Below are positions 42,797 through 51,014 of a stretch of DNA of 55,599 nt, one piece after another. How positions within the stretch are numbered: position 1 is the stretch's first letter; every line of letters begins with the position of its first letter. Made by a program: the position numbers and the translations under genes. The notes below the pieces were generated by a model that did no database searches, was not told the origin of the DNA, and worked only from the letters and a program-made list of their open reading frames with translations. Source of the stretch: CAYRWR01 sp964537555. Lineage in GTDB: Bacteria; Spirochaetota; Brevinematia; Brevinematales; CAYRWR01. The DNA lies in assembly GCA_964537555.1 (NCBI GenBank), contig CAZIAD010000020.1, forward strand, positions 1-55,599, written 5' to 3'.

Positions 42797-44043
42797 AAGG
42801 ATTCACCAGCCGGGCTATACACGGCTTAAATAAAAACCAGGATGTCTATGGGGCTATCCGGCGTCCGGTTTATGATACCGCTTCATTTGAATTTGCCAAT
42901 GCTGCCGATATGGAAAAAGCCTTTAAAGGCCAGATAGCAGCCCATTCCTACAGCCGGATCACCAATCCTTCTGTAGCGGAATTTGAAGAAAAGATCAATC
43001 TCCTGGCGGGAGGTATTGCTACCATCGCGGTCTCTTCAGGCATGGCGGCTATTGCCAATATAATACTGACGCTGGGACGGACGGGGGATAATATTGTCCT
43101 GTCCCGTTATCTCTTTGGGCATACCACTTCATTAAGTGCAGGTACATTTCGGGAATGGGGACTGGAGACCCGCATTGTGGATCCTTATGATATAGATGCA
43201 GTCAGTGAGGCTATAGATACCAATACCCGGCTCCTCTTTATTGAGTCCATATCCAATCCCCAGATGGGAGTAGCGGATTTTAGTGCCCTGAAGGCCCTCA
43301 CAGTAGATAAAAAAATCCCCCTGGTGGTAGATAATACTGTGACTACGTCGTACCTTTTTGATGCCCATGCCCTGGGGGTAGACATAGAGATGCAGTCCGC
43401 TACCAAGTACCTGAGTGGAGGTGGCACTACCATCGGCGGTGTGATCATAGATCACGGGACTTATGACTGGAGTCAGAATCCCAAGCTGGCTCCCGATGCT
43501 AAGAAATATGGAAGATATAACTTTGTCCATAAACTGCGTAGTGAGGTATACCGGAACCTGGGAGCCTGTATGACTCCCCATAATGCCTATCTGCTCACCC
43601 TGGGTATAGAGACCCTGGCCCTCAGGATAGAAAGGAGCTGTGTCAATGCCCTGGTCACAGCCCGTCATCTGGAAAAAGAAGCCTGGGTCCAAACAGTGAA
43701 TTACCCCGGACTGGCCTCCAGTCCCTATTATTCTAATGCGGAAGAATTCCTGCCCCGGGGATTCGGAGGAATACTGACTTTTGACCTGGAGTCGCGGGAA
43801 CAGTGTTTCGCCTTTATGGATGCCCTTAAGCTCATTAAAAGAGCTACCAATATCAATGACAATAAAAGCCTTATGATACACCCTGCATCTACTATATTTA
43901 CAGACTTTAGCGCGGAGCAAAAAGAGGCCATGAAAGTGGGAGATGCCACTCTGAGGTTCTCTGTGGGAATAGAGGACATCGATGATATATTGGAGGACCT
44001 GAGCCAGGCCTGGGCTCAAGTGTCAGGTAAGCAAGGAGTTTAA
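42793..44043 (+). CDS. metY: MetY-type O-acylhomoserine sulfhydrylase
   Basis: A 416-residue PLP enzyme of the O-acetylhomoserine sulfhydrylase type: YSRITNPSVAEFEEKINLLAGG, FIESISNPQMGV, the PLP lysine in SATKYLSGGG, and a C-terminal RFSVGIED. It should make homocysteine using sulfur delivered by the ThiS-like carrier. It starts at TTG, overlapping the carrier gene by 4 bases, with GGAGGTGGGG as ribosome site. Its presence between carrier and E1 genes fixes the pathway. Confidence 0.92.
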   Translation: MKGFTSRAIHGLNKNQDVYGAIRRPVYDTASFEFANAADMEKAFKGQIAAHSYSRITNPSVAEFEEKINLLAGGIATIAVSSGMAAIANIILTLGRTGDNIVLSRYLFGHTTSLSAGTFREWGLETRIVDPYDIDAVSEAIDTNTRLLFIESISNPQMGVADFSALKALTVDKKIPLVVDNTVTTSYLFDAHALGVDIEMQSATKYLSGGGTTIGGVIIDHGTYDWSQNPKLAPDAKKYGRYNFVHKLRSEVYRNLGACMTPHNAYLLTLGIETLALRIERSCVNALVTARHLEKEAWVQTVNYPGLASSPYYSNAEEFLPRGFGGILTFDLESREQCFAFMDALKLIKRATNINDNKSLMIHPASTIFTDFSAEQKEAMKVGDATLRFSVGIEDIDDILEDLSQAWAQVSGKQGV

Positions 44044-44044
44044 C

Positions 44045-44884
44045 ATGTATGATTTTACAGAACAGCAGCTGGAACGTTATAGCCGCCATATCCTGCTACA
44101 GGATGTGGGAGTGGAAGGGCAGGAAAAACTCCTCAATGGAAAAGTATTGGTGATAGGCGCGGGTGGCCTGGGGGCTCCCATAGCCCTCTACCTGGCGGCA
44201 GCCGGGGTAGGCCACATCGGGATACTGGACTTTGATGTAGTAGACCTTTCCAATCTTCAGCGTCAGGTCATCCATTTTACTGCTGATGTAGGTAAGCCCA
44301 AAGTACAGTCTGCCCGGGAAAAGATGCTGGCCATCAATCCTGACGTGAAAGTCACTACCTACCAGGAGCGGATCGAGGCATCCAATATTCTGGACATCAT
44401 TGATGGCTACGATTTTGTAATAGACGGAGTAGACAACTTCCCTACCAAGTTCCTCATCAATGATGCCTGTGTCATGAAGGGAATACCATTTTCTCATGGG
44501 GGTATCCTGAGATTTGACGGACAGACCATGACGGTGGTTCCGGGCCAGTCTGCCTGTTACCGCTGTGTATTCAAAGAGCCACCTCCCGCTAATCTGGTAC
44601 CTACCTGTAGTGAGGCCGGAGTGCTGGGAGCTATCGCCGGCATGTTGGGTACTATACAGGCTGCAGAAGCCCTGAAGTACCTCACCGGTACGGGTACCCT
44701 GCTCACCGACCGACTCCTTATCTTTAATGCCAAAGATATGCGTTTCCGGGAGTCCAGGTTTAAAAAGAACCACAAGTGTGCTGTTTGCGGGGAGCACCCT
44801 ACTATCACTGAGTTGGTAGACTATGAGCAGGCCGCCTGTGATATAAAAGATTTGAAAAAAAGCGATCTGAAAATAAAAATATAG
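44045..44884 (+). CDS. ThiF/MoeB/HcyF-like E1 activating enzyme
   Basis: A 279-residue adenylating enzyme that activates the carrier C-terminus with ATP. It has GAGGLGAPIALYLAAAGVG, DVVDLSNLQRQ, the DGVDNFPTKF segment, the Cys-containing PTCSEAGVLG (possible sulfur-transfer Cys) and two zinc CxxC pairs (CYRC, CAVC). No rhodanese domain is present, so sulfur must come from another donor such as the DsrE-like or TusA proteins that follow. Confidence 0.92.
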   Translation: MYDFTEQQLERYSRHILLQDVGVEGQEKLLNGKVLVIGAGGLGAPIALYLAAAGVGHIGILDFDVVDLSNLQRQVIHFTADVGKPKVQSAREKMLAINPDVKVTTYQERIEASNILDIIDGYDFVIDGVDNFPTKFLINDACVMKGIPFSHGGILRFDGQTMTVVPGQSACYRCVFKEPPPANLVPTCSEAGVLGAIAGMLGTIQAAEALKYLTGTGTLLTDRLLIFNAKDMRFRESRFKKNHKCAVCGEHPTITELVDYEQAACDIKDLKKSDLKIKI

Positions 44885-44908
44885 CAGTGATCCCAAAGGA
44901 GGACCAAA

Positions 44909-45418
44909 ATGGCAGATAATAATACAAATCCCCGGGAACTTCAGGAAAATAAACGACTTTCCCTGATCTGTTTTTCGGGAGATTTTGATAAACTGATAGC
45001 TACTTTTACCCTGGCCAGTGGTGCCGCAGCGGTAGGCTACGAAGTCAGTGTGTTTTTTACCTTCTGGGGATTAAACATACTGCGCAAGGCCCGGGGCCGT
45101 CGTCCCATCGGTAAGGGATTCCTGGCCCGTTTCTTTAACTTTCTGCAGGGTGGGTCCCGCAAGCTCCCCCTGAGCCGCCTGAACTTCGGAGGGCTTTCCC
45201 CCCATCTGATGACCTACATGATGAAGAAACGCAATGTAGCTACTTTACCGGAATTATTCCAGGCATCCATAGACCTGGGTGTCAATCTCTATGCCTGTGA
45301 GATGTCCATGAACATCCTGGGGACGACCAAGGAACACTTCATTCCCGAAGTCAAGGAAGTGATCGGGGTGTCCAAGTTCCTGCAGTATTCATCCGGCGGA
45401 GAGAGGCTGTTTATCTAG
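44909..45418 (+). CDS. DsrE/DsrF-like sulfur-relay protein
   Basis: A 169-residue protein of the DsrE/F/H (DsrE2-like) family: LICFSGDFDKLIATFTLASGAAA, GYEVSVFFTFWGL, and a conserved Cys in NLYACEMSM. The middle is basic, and it may associate with the membrane. Such proteins pass persulfide sulfur to or from TusA. It lies between the E1 and TusA genes, with AAAGGAGG before the start. Confidence 0.87.
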   Translation: MADNNTNPRELQENKRLSLICFSGDFDKLIATFTLASGAAAVGYEVSVFFTFWGLNILRKARGRRPIGKGFLARFFNFLQGGSRKLPLSRLNFGGLSPHLMTYMMKKRNVATLPELFQASIDLGVNLYACEMSMNILGTTKEHFIPEVKEVIGVSKFLQYSSGGERLFI

Positions 45419-45453
45419 GCGGGATATCCCGACCATTATTGAGGAGGAAGCCC

Positions 45454-45678
45454 ATGGCTACCCATTATTTAGATATTACCAAAGAACATTGTCCAATGAC
45501 TTTTGTAAAGACCAAGCTGGCTCTGGCCAGAATAGAGACAGGCGAGATACTGGAAGTGACCCTCACTGAGGGGGAGCCTCTGGAAAATGTCCCCAGGAGT
45601 GCCACTGAACAGGGATATAAAGTATTGGATGTATCCCCCGTAGAAGGGAATATCCATAAAGTGACCATACAGAAATGA
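45454..45678 (+). CDS. tusA: TusA-family sulfur carrier
   Basis: A 74-residue TusA protein: DITKEHCPMTFVKTKLAL with the persulfide Cys in CPMT, and the LENVPRSATEQGYKVLD segment. It is closely similar in form to the TusA domain at the end of the sulfite reductase. It starts at ATG 45454 after GAGGAGG, rather than at an in-frame TTG at 45439. It overlaps the protease gene by 4 bases. Confidence 0.9.
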   Translation: MATHYLDITKEHCPMTFVKTKLALARIETGEILEVTLTEGEPLENVPRSATEQGYKVLDVSPVEGNIHKVTIQK

Positions 45679-46073
45679 TCAAGATAAGCAGGAAGGTCTA
45701 TAATGCTATAGTGGCACATGGCAAAAAAGACCTGCCCAATGAATGCTGTGGCTACCTGGCCGGAAAAGATGACCTCATTGATACTCATTATGAGCTCACC
45801 AATACCGATCATAGTCCGGAACACTTTGCCTTTGATCCTAAGGAACAGTTTGCTACAGTCAGGGCGGCCCGTGAGGCAGGCCGGGCTATTTTAGCCAATT
45901 ATCACTCACACCCCGAGACCCCGTCCCGGCCCAGTGAGGAGGATATCCGTTTGGCCTTTGACCCGCACATCAAGTATTTCATCCTCTCTCTGGCTGCCGA
46001 GGAACCTGTCCTCAATGGTTTCTCCATCGTAAAAGGGGTAGTGGAAAAACTGGAAGTTCTGATAGTAGATTAA
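45675..46073 (+). CDS. JAMM/MPN metalloprotease (HcyD-like, ThiS-tail processing)
   Basis: A 132-residue JAMM protease with the complete zinc motif: E23, H77-S-H79-P, S87 and D90 (NYHSHPETPSRPSEED). In the Wolinella homocysteine system this enzyme trims the carrier to expose Gly-Gly; the GGGAS tail of the carrier here is a fitting substrate. Last gene of the operon, followed by a terminator. Confidence 0.9.
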   Translation: MIKISRKVYNAIVAHGKKDLPNECCGYLAGKDDLIDTHYELTNTDHSPEHFAFDPKEQFATVRAAREAGRAILANYHSHPETPSRPSEEDIRLAFDPHIKYFILSLAAEEPVLNGFSIVKGVVEKLEVLIVD

Positions 46074-46080
46074 CAGGGAG

Positions 46081-46110
46081 GGGGCAATTCACGAATTGCC
46101 CCTCTTCTTT
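46081..46110 (+). terminator. Terminator of the sulfur-carrier operon
   Basis: GGGGCAATT (46081-46089) pairs with AATTGCCCC (46094-46102) across a CACG loop, followed by a T-rich run (TCTTCTTTTCTT). Confidence 0.85.
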
Positions 46111-46197
46111 TCTTGAAAAAAATACAGCTTTTAAGAGATACTTTTTTGTCTTTTCTTCAGAATGCTTTAAAATAAGACATAGATTAAGGAGTATTCC

Positions 46198-46842
46198 ATG
46201 AAAAAAATCTTAAATACAGTTATTTTACTCCTCCTTCCTGTTTTATTTTGGGCAAAGCCGGTCATCCTGGATATTCCACCGGTGGCTCAATCCAGGACAG
46301 TTCCTAATCTGTGCGGCCCTACTTGCGCTCAGATGTTGTTGCAGTATTATGGCTTTAGCCAGGATCAGTATGATGTGGGTAAGGCACTTACGGAGATGAT
46401 ACTTCCTTATAAAACAAACAATCCGGGAGCATCCGATGCCCTGGAATTTAGCTGGCCTGATTTTAAAGAGACCTATCAACCTATACTGAGGCTCTATTTT
46501 GAAGGATTAGGCATGGAGACATTAAATAAACGTTCTGCTATTGATCCAGATACCGGCCTCATCACCGAAGAAAGATGGCAGTTTTTTTTAAAAACTCTTC
46601 AGGACGGACTTCCGGTCATCTTTCATATCCCGGGCCATTATATGCTCATGGTTGGCTATGACCTCGAAGCGGAGCGTCTGTACTATAATGATCCTTCAGA
46701 TGGAAAGCAGCATTGGGTATCCATCACAGATTTCCGGGACCGTAATGCAGTGTGGTATAAAGATCGTCTGGGCTGGGACGGCAGGATGCTGTCTGCCTGG
46801 ACTCCGAAGATACAGAATGATGAAAGGGAAGCTCAGAGATAG
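46198..46842 (+). CDS. Exported C39-like cysteine peptidase
   Basis: A 214-residue exported protein (MKKILNTVILLLLPVLFWA) with a C39/papain-like core: Cys in PNLCGPTCAQM, His in GHYMLMVGYD and Asp in YYNDPSDGKQHW. Length and motifs fit the C39_2 peptidase group. Its target is unknown. Confidence 0.78.
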   Translation: MKKILNTVILLLLPVLFWAKPVILDIPPVAQSRTVPNLCGPTCAQMLLQYYGFSQDQYDVGKALTEMILPYKTNNPGASDALEFSWPDFKETYQPILRLYFEGLGMETLNKRSAIDPDTGLITEERWQFFLKTLQDGLPVIFHIPGHYMLMVGYDLEAERLYYNDPSDGKQHWVSITDFRDRNAVWYKDRLGWDGRMLSAWTPKIQNDEREAQR

Positions 46843-46917
46843 CTTGCATTCCTGAATAGCCTCTATAAATCTCTCAATATATATTCATTTTTCATGAAAA
46901 ACAGATTATAATATCTT

Positions 46918-47556
46918 ATGGAAAAAAATATTCCCCGCATCTACTCCCGTCTGGGACAGCCCTTTGAGATAATAGGATTGAAAAGACTGGTCGATTGTCA
47001 TGATGATGAGCTGGAGACATTCGAGTCTACCACCCTGTGCCGTTGCGGGCAGAGTGATAATAAGCCCTATTGTGATGGCACCCATGCGATTGTGGGTTTT
47101 ACAGGTAAAAAGGAAGAGGGTAGGTTAAAGGATAAGGCCATCAGCTATAAAGGTGAGGACATCCACATCCACGACAACCGGGCAGTGTGCTCTCATGATG
47201 GTTCCTGCTTTGGGGAGCTACCCCGGGTCTTTCGTAAAAAACAGGAGTTCCGCTGGATCTGGCCCGATAATGCCCCTGCAGACCGTATCACAGCTACTAT
47301 CCGGCATTGTCCCTCAGGGGCTCTGGCCTATACCCGGGACAATGTGAAAGTCACGGACTGGGAGACAGAGATGTATATCCACATCCGTAAAAACGGCCCT
47401 CTGGAGGTAAAAGGGGGGATCATACTGGATGATGACCAGGGCTCAGTGCCCCAGACATCCGATCACTACACCCTGTGCCGCTGCGGAGGGTCTAAAAATA
47501 AACCCTTCTGTGATGGTACTCATCTCCAGAAACATTTTCAGGCTGACGGGGACTGA
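46918..47556 (+). CDS. CDGSH iron-sulfur protein with divergent 4Fe-4S domain
   Basis: A 212-residue protein with two CDGSH-type 2Fe-2S motifs, CRCGQSDNKPYCDGTH (about 41-56) and CRCGGSKNKPFCDGTH (about 190-205). Between them lies a domain with CSHDGSCFG and RHCPSGAL, as in the Fer4_19 (divergent mono-cluster) family. Likely cytosolic electron carrier or redox sensor. The zinc-peptidase gene is convergent just after it. Confidence 0.87.
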   Translation: MEKNIPRIYSRLGQPFEIIGLKRLVDCHDDELETFESTTLCRCGQSDNKPYCDGTHAIVGFTGKKEEGRLKDKAISYKGEDIHIHDNRAVCSHDGSCFGELPRVFRKKQEFRWIWPDNAPADRITATIRHCPSGALAYTRDNVKVTDWETEMYIHIRKNGPLEVKGGIILDDDQGSVPQTSDHYTLCRCGGSKNKPFCDGTHLQKHFQADGD

Positions 47557-47568
47557 TTTCGATAAAAA

Positions 47569-48579
47569 TCAGCCATGTTTTTTGTGACAGCAGTCCTTGT
47601 ACTTCATCCCGCTGCCGCAGGGGCAGGGAGAGTTTCGTTTCAGTGAATGTTTTTTATTGCGGAAAATACTGCGGATGTCTTTAGTCAGGATATTTTTCAT
47701 ATCCTGACGGTACATGATCTGCATTACCTCATAGAGTTCCGGGTGTTTAACGGACATGAGGCCGGGGTCTTCAAAGAAATATTCACTGGCTACCGCAAAG
47801 AACTCTACCGGGCTGGTCCCGCCATAGGGGTCAATATCGCTCCTGTCCTCATGAATAGCCTGCATCTCTGCATTGACTACGGCAGCCCATCGTTTCTCCA
47901 GTCCGGGCTGATCCAGGAGGCGGGCAGGGACCCCGTCTATACTATGGTCTGCCTGGTCGATCTTGTGGGCAAATTCATGTATGCCCACATTATGACGGTC
48001 ACCGGGATGCTTGAATCCATGTTCCAGGGATTTCTGGGATAAAATCATAGCATTATGGAGCAGGACCATACCCTGGATATTTCTCTCCCCATCCTCTGTC
48101 TCAAATTCTTCATTAAAACTGCGGGGATAGACCAGCACCGTCTCCAGCTCATACTCCCAGTGGGGGAAACGGAATACCGGGATCACCGCCGAGGCTCCTA
48201 TCAGCACTATGTCACGATCACTCAGACTGGTATCGATTCCTTTGACCTGGACTGAAGCCAGGAAGTACTGCATTTTTTTTTCAAAACGGTTCTTTCCTTC
48301 CTCATCCAGGCTGGTATAAAACTCGATTTCTTTGTTGAGGATTTTTCTGTATTGAGGAGGGAAATCCCGGTGGATTTCATGCCACAGACCTAAAGGATGT
48401 CGTATCCTCCAGGCCAGAACCACGAGGAGGGTAAGCATAAAAATCAATACTGCCTGCCAAAGTTGTGTAAGGGGAAATATGAGGATGTGGTACAGGGGGA
48501 CCAGGGCTGCGGCTATGCATAGCGAAGTAAATAGTGTCTTGATGATCTTCCACCGTACAGTCTTTTCCAGCTCTCTCAT
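47569..48579 (-). CDS. MtfA-like (M90) zinc peptidase with SEC-C tail
   Basis: A 336-residue membrane-linked protein with two N-terminal hydrophobic stretches, an MtfA-like core containing the zinc motif HEFAH (GIHEFAHKIDQAD), and a C-terminal SEC-C zinc motif (SPCPCGSGMKYKDCC). E. coli MtfA is a small zinc peptidase that responds to the glucose regulator Mlc; the membrane anchor and SEC-C tail are extra here. The start overlaps the small membrane protein gene by 4 bases. Confidence 0.87.
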   Translation of the reverse strand: MRELEKTVRWKIIKTLFTSLCIAAALVPLYHILIFPLTQLWQAVLIFMLTLLVVLAWRIRHPLGLWHEIHRDFPPQYRKILNKEIEFYTSLDEEGKNRFEKKMQYFLASVQVKGIDTSLSDRDIVLIGASAVIPVFRFPHWEYELETVLVYPRSFNEEFETEDGERNIQGMVLLHNAMILSQKSLEHGFKHPGDRHNVGIHEFAHKIDQADHSIDGVPARLLDQPGLEKRWAAVVNAEMQAIHEDRSDIDPYGGTSPVEFFAVASEYFFEDPGLMSVKHPELYEVMQIMYRQDMKNILTKDIRSIFRNKKHSLKRNSPCPCGSGMKYKDCCHKKHG

Positions 48580-48845
48580 TCATCTTCCTTTTTGATGTCT
48601 TTATAATAATCCAGAATATCGTCATATTCTCTTTTCAGGGCTTCCTGCTTCTCAGTTTTTCTGAATATATTGAATAGGAATATGATAAAGCATAATCCTC
48701 CTATCAGGTATTGAAAGATCTCCTTTTTCCACATTTCCAGTATGAGAATAGGCCGTCCTATATTCAGGCTGATCGTAAAAATAATGGCCACAAGTACGAT
48801 CAGGATAGCAATAAATATTTTCAGATATTTTAGATATTTTTGTAT
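48576..48845 (-). CDS. Small membrane protein, possible ATA start
   Basis: An 89-residue protein with two hydrophobic helices and a charged tail (QEALKREYDDILDYYKDIKKEDE). The frame runs without a stop up to ATA at 48845-48843, which lies 6 bases after AGGAG (48856-48852); that AGGAG overlaps the stop of the upstream gene. Alternatives are GTG at 48791 and ATG at 48734, neither with a good ribosome site. No family recognised. Confidence 0.5.
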   Translation of the reverse strand: MQKYLKYLKIFIAILIVLVAIIFTISLNIGRPILILEMWKKEIFQYLIGGLCFIIFLFNIFRKTEKQEALKREYDDILDYYKDIKKEDE

Positions 48846-48854
48846 GTCAGACTC

Positions 48855-49244
48855 CTAATTTTCATCTCTTCTCCTGCGGGCCAGTCTGCGGACTACTCCG
48901 GGACGTTTTTCTCCCTCTTCCTGGAAAGCAGCACTATGCTCATTGCGGAACTGAGTGATACCTTTTCTGATAATATTATCATCAATAAAATGCCTTTGAA
49001 ATACTGAGCGGGCACTGTGTTTCAGCTCCAGGTATTCGTCCTTGATAGATTTACTGACATAGAGGGTAAGATTGGATTTTTCTTCTTCATGATGTGCTGT
49101 CTCTTCATCTGATACTTTACCCATCAGTCTGTTCAAAGCCAGAGACGGGGAGTTATCCCATTCTGCCAATCCTGGATTATCTTTATCATAGGCTTTGTAC
49201 TGTTCTCTTTGATTATCATACTCTATGAGAATTCTAGCAGGCAT
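48855..49244 (-). CDS. Hypothetical protein, charged, Arg-rich tail
   Basis: A 129-residue soluble protein starting at ATG 49244 after CAGGAG. The middle is charged and helical (EETAHHEEEKSNLTLYVSKS) and the tail is basic (VVRRLARRRRDEN). No family recognised. On the minus strand a TTGACT-N17-GATAAT promoter precedes it. It is the first gene of a three-gene operon with the small membrane protein and the MtfA-like protein. Confidence 0.65.
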   Translation of the reverse strand: MPARILIEYDNQREQYKAYDKDNPGLAEWDNSPSLALNRLMGKVSDEETAHHEEEKSNLTLYVSKSIKDEYLELKHSARSVFQRHFIDDNIIRKGITQFRNEHSAAFQEEGEKRPGVVRRLARRRRDEN

Positions 49245-49386
49245 AATGACTCCTGTCTAGATTATCCATGCTATATGATCAAAAGTCAAGACAAATGATA
49301 TTTTTTAACAAATTTGAACCTATTGTTAAACATCCTCAATCTTGAAATTTTTTGCAGTTCACTATAAAATATTCTCTGGGAATCGG

Positions 49387-50100
49387 GTGATCAAAGGGGG
49401 AGACTTGTATCGTGATACTCAAGCCAGGACTATCATCAAGTCTATTACCTGGAGATTTTTAGCTACACTGACCACTATCATCATAGTCTATGTCTCCTAC
49501 GGGGAATTTAAGACAGCGGTTACTATAGGGGGAGTGGAGCTTATACTAAAACTGACTATTTATTATTTTCATGAAAGAGCCTGGCTCCGCATCAAGGCCG
49601 GCAAACACGAGATCAAACCCTTTGTGCTTTGGATCACCGGATATCCAGGAAGCGGAAAAAAGCGCTTAGCGGATATGATCGAAGTATTTATCCGGAAACA
49701 GGGATTTAAAGTGGAAAACCTTCAGGGTAAGAATTTTCATGATATTTTTGCCGATGAAGAACTCAACCGAAGGGCAGGGGCAGAGGAGATCAAACGCATA
49801 GGGTACTTTGCTTCCATGCTGGAGAAAAACGGGGTCTTTGTGCTGGCTCCCTTTTTTTCACCTACCCATGAATCCAGGAAGTTTGTGCGCAGTAAGTGCC
49901 TGAATTATATTGAGATCCATGTGACTACCCCCATAGATGAATGCAGACTACAGCACATGGAACCCAGCCGGGCTGACTGGCGAAAGTGGCAGAGAGAATA
50001 TGAAGAACCCAAATACCCTGAACTAAAGCTGGATATGTTCCAGTTGTCTGATGAAGAAGCTTTTGAGCAGGTAAAAAAAACACTGGTTAAGTATATATAG
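49387..50100 (+). CDS. DUF2061 membrane domain fused to an APS-kinase-like domain
   Basis: The N-terminal half is DUF2061 (TIIKSITWRFLATLTTIIIVYVS, then YYFHERAWLRIK). The rest resembles CysC, adenylylsulfate kinase: the P-loop region reads WITGYPGSGKKRLADMIEV and later APFFSPTHESRKFVR. The Ser/Thr normally following GxGK is Lys, and the DGDN motif is changed (LQGKN), so kinase activity is doubtful. Start is uncertain: GTG 49387 is chosen because a TTGAAA-N17-TAAAAT promoter (49342-49370) covers the earlier TTG; TTG 49405 is also possible. It heads the cysDN operon. Confidence 0.8.
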   Translation: MIKGGDLYRDTQARTIIKSITWRFLATLTTIIIVYVSYGEFKTAVTIGGVELILKLTIYYFHERAWLRIKAGKHEIKPFVLWITGYPGSGKKRLADMIEVFIRKQGFKVENLQGKNFHDIFADEELNRRAGAEEIKRIGYFASMLEKNGVFVLAPFFSPTHESRKFVRSKCLNYIEIHVTTPIDECRLQHMEPSRADWRKWQREYEEPKYPELKLDMFQLSDEEAFEQVKKTLVKYI

Positions 50101-50109
50101 GAGTAGTGT

Positions 50110-50994
50110 ATGGATCATTTAGATCAATTAGAGAATACATCGATACATATTTTCAGAGAAGCCTATGCCAATTTTAAAAATATGGCCATGTTATGGTCTA
50201 TCGGAAAAGATTCCACCGTCTTACTGTGGCTGGCCCGAAAAGCCTTTTTTGGCCACGTTCCCTTTCCCCTGGTGCATATAGATACTAACTACAAAATTCC
50301 TGAGATGATACAGTATCGGGACCGTATGGCGGCTGAATGGAATCTGAACATGGTCTATGGCCAGAATGAAGAGGCCCTGGCTAACAAGCAGACCTTTCCC
50401 GACGGAGCCTGTGACCGTATCACCTGCTGCGGCAATCTGAAATCCACTCCTCTGAAACACACCCTGAGTGGTAAAGGTAAACGCTACCGCTTTAATCATG
50501 AAAAGAAACAGTACGAAGTAGATACCAATACTGAGCCCTACACCGGAGTCATTGTGGGTGTACGTTCTGATGAAGAAGGCAGCCGTTCCAAGGAACGCTA
50601 TTTCTCACCCCGGGATAAGCAGAACGACTGGCATATCTCGGAGCAGCCCCCTGAGTTCTGGAACCAGTACAAGACGGACTTTGCTCCCGGTACTCACGTG
50701 CGCATCCACCCCCTGCTGGACTGGACTGAGCTGAATATCTGGGAATACATCAAAAGAGAAAATATCCCCACTGTATCTCTGTATTATGACCAGGGAGAAG
50801 GTATCCGCTACCGTTCATTGGGATGCTATCCCTGTACCACACCGGTAGAATCCACAGCTAAAAATGTGGACGAGATCATCGATGAGCTGGTCAGTGGAAA
50901 GTTCTCTGACATTGCAGAACGTTCCGGTAGAGCTCAGGACAAGGAAGATGGTGCTGCCGGTCTGGAGACTTTACGTCGTTCCGGGTATATGTAG
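50110..50994 (+). CDS. cysD: Sulfate adenylyltransferase subunit 2
   Basis: CysD (294 residues), the catalytic subunit that makes APS from sulfate and ATP. It has the PP-loop-type motif LWSIGKDSTVLLWLARKA, YRSLGCYPCT and the classic ending AERSGRAQDKEDGAAGLETLRRSGYM (key residues R-A-Q-D-K-E-D-G). Normal length. It starts 9 bases after the DUF2061 fusion gene and 20 bases before cysN. Confidence 0.96.
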   Translation: MDHLDQLENTSIHIFREAYANFKNMAMLWSIGKDSTVLLWLARKAFFGHVPFPLVHIDTNYKIPEMIQYRDRMAAEWNLNMVYGQNEEALANKQTFPDGACDRITCCGNLKSTPLKHTLSGKGKRYRFNHEKKQYEVDTNTEPYTGVIVGVRSDEEGSRSKERYFSPRDKQNDWHISEQPPEFWNQYKTDFAPGTHVRIHPLLDWTELNIWEYIKRENIPTVSLYYDQGEGIRYRSLGCYPCTTPVESTAKNVDEIIDELVSGKFSDIAERSGRAQDKEDGAAGLETLRRSGYM

Positions 50995-51014
50995 GAATCA
51001 ATAAGGAGATTACT

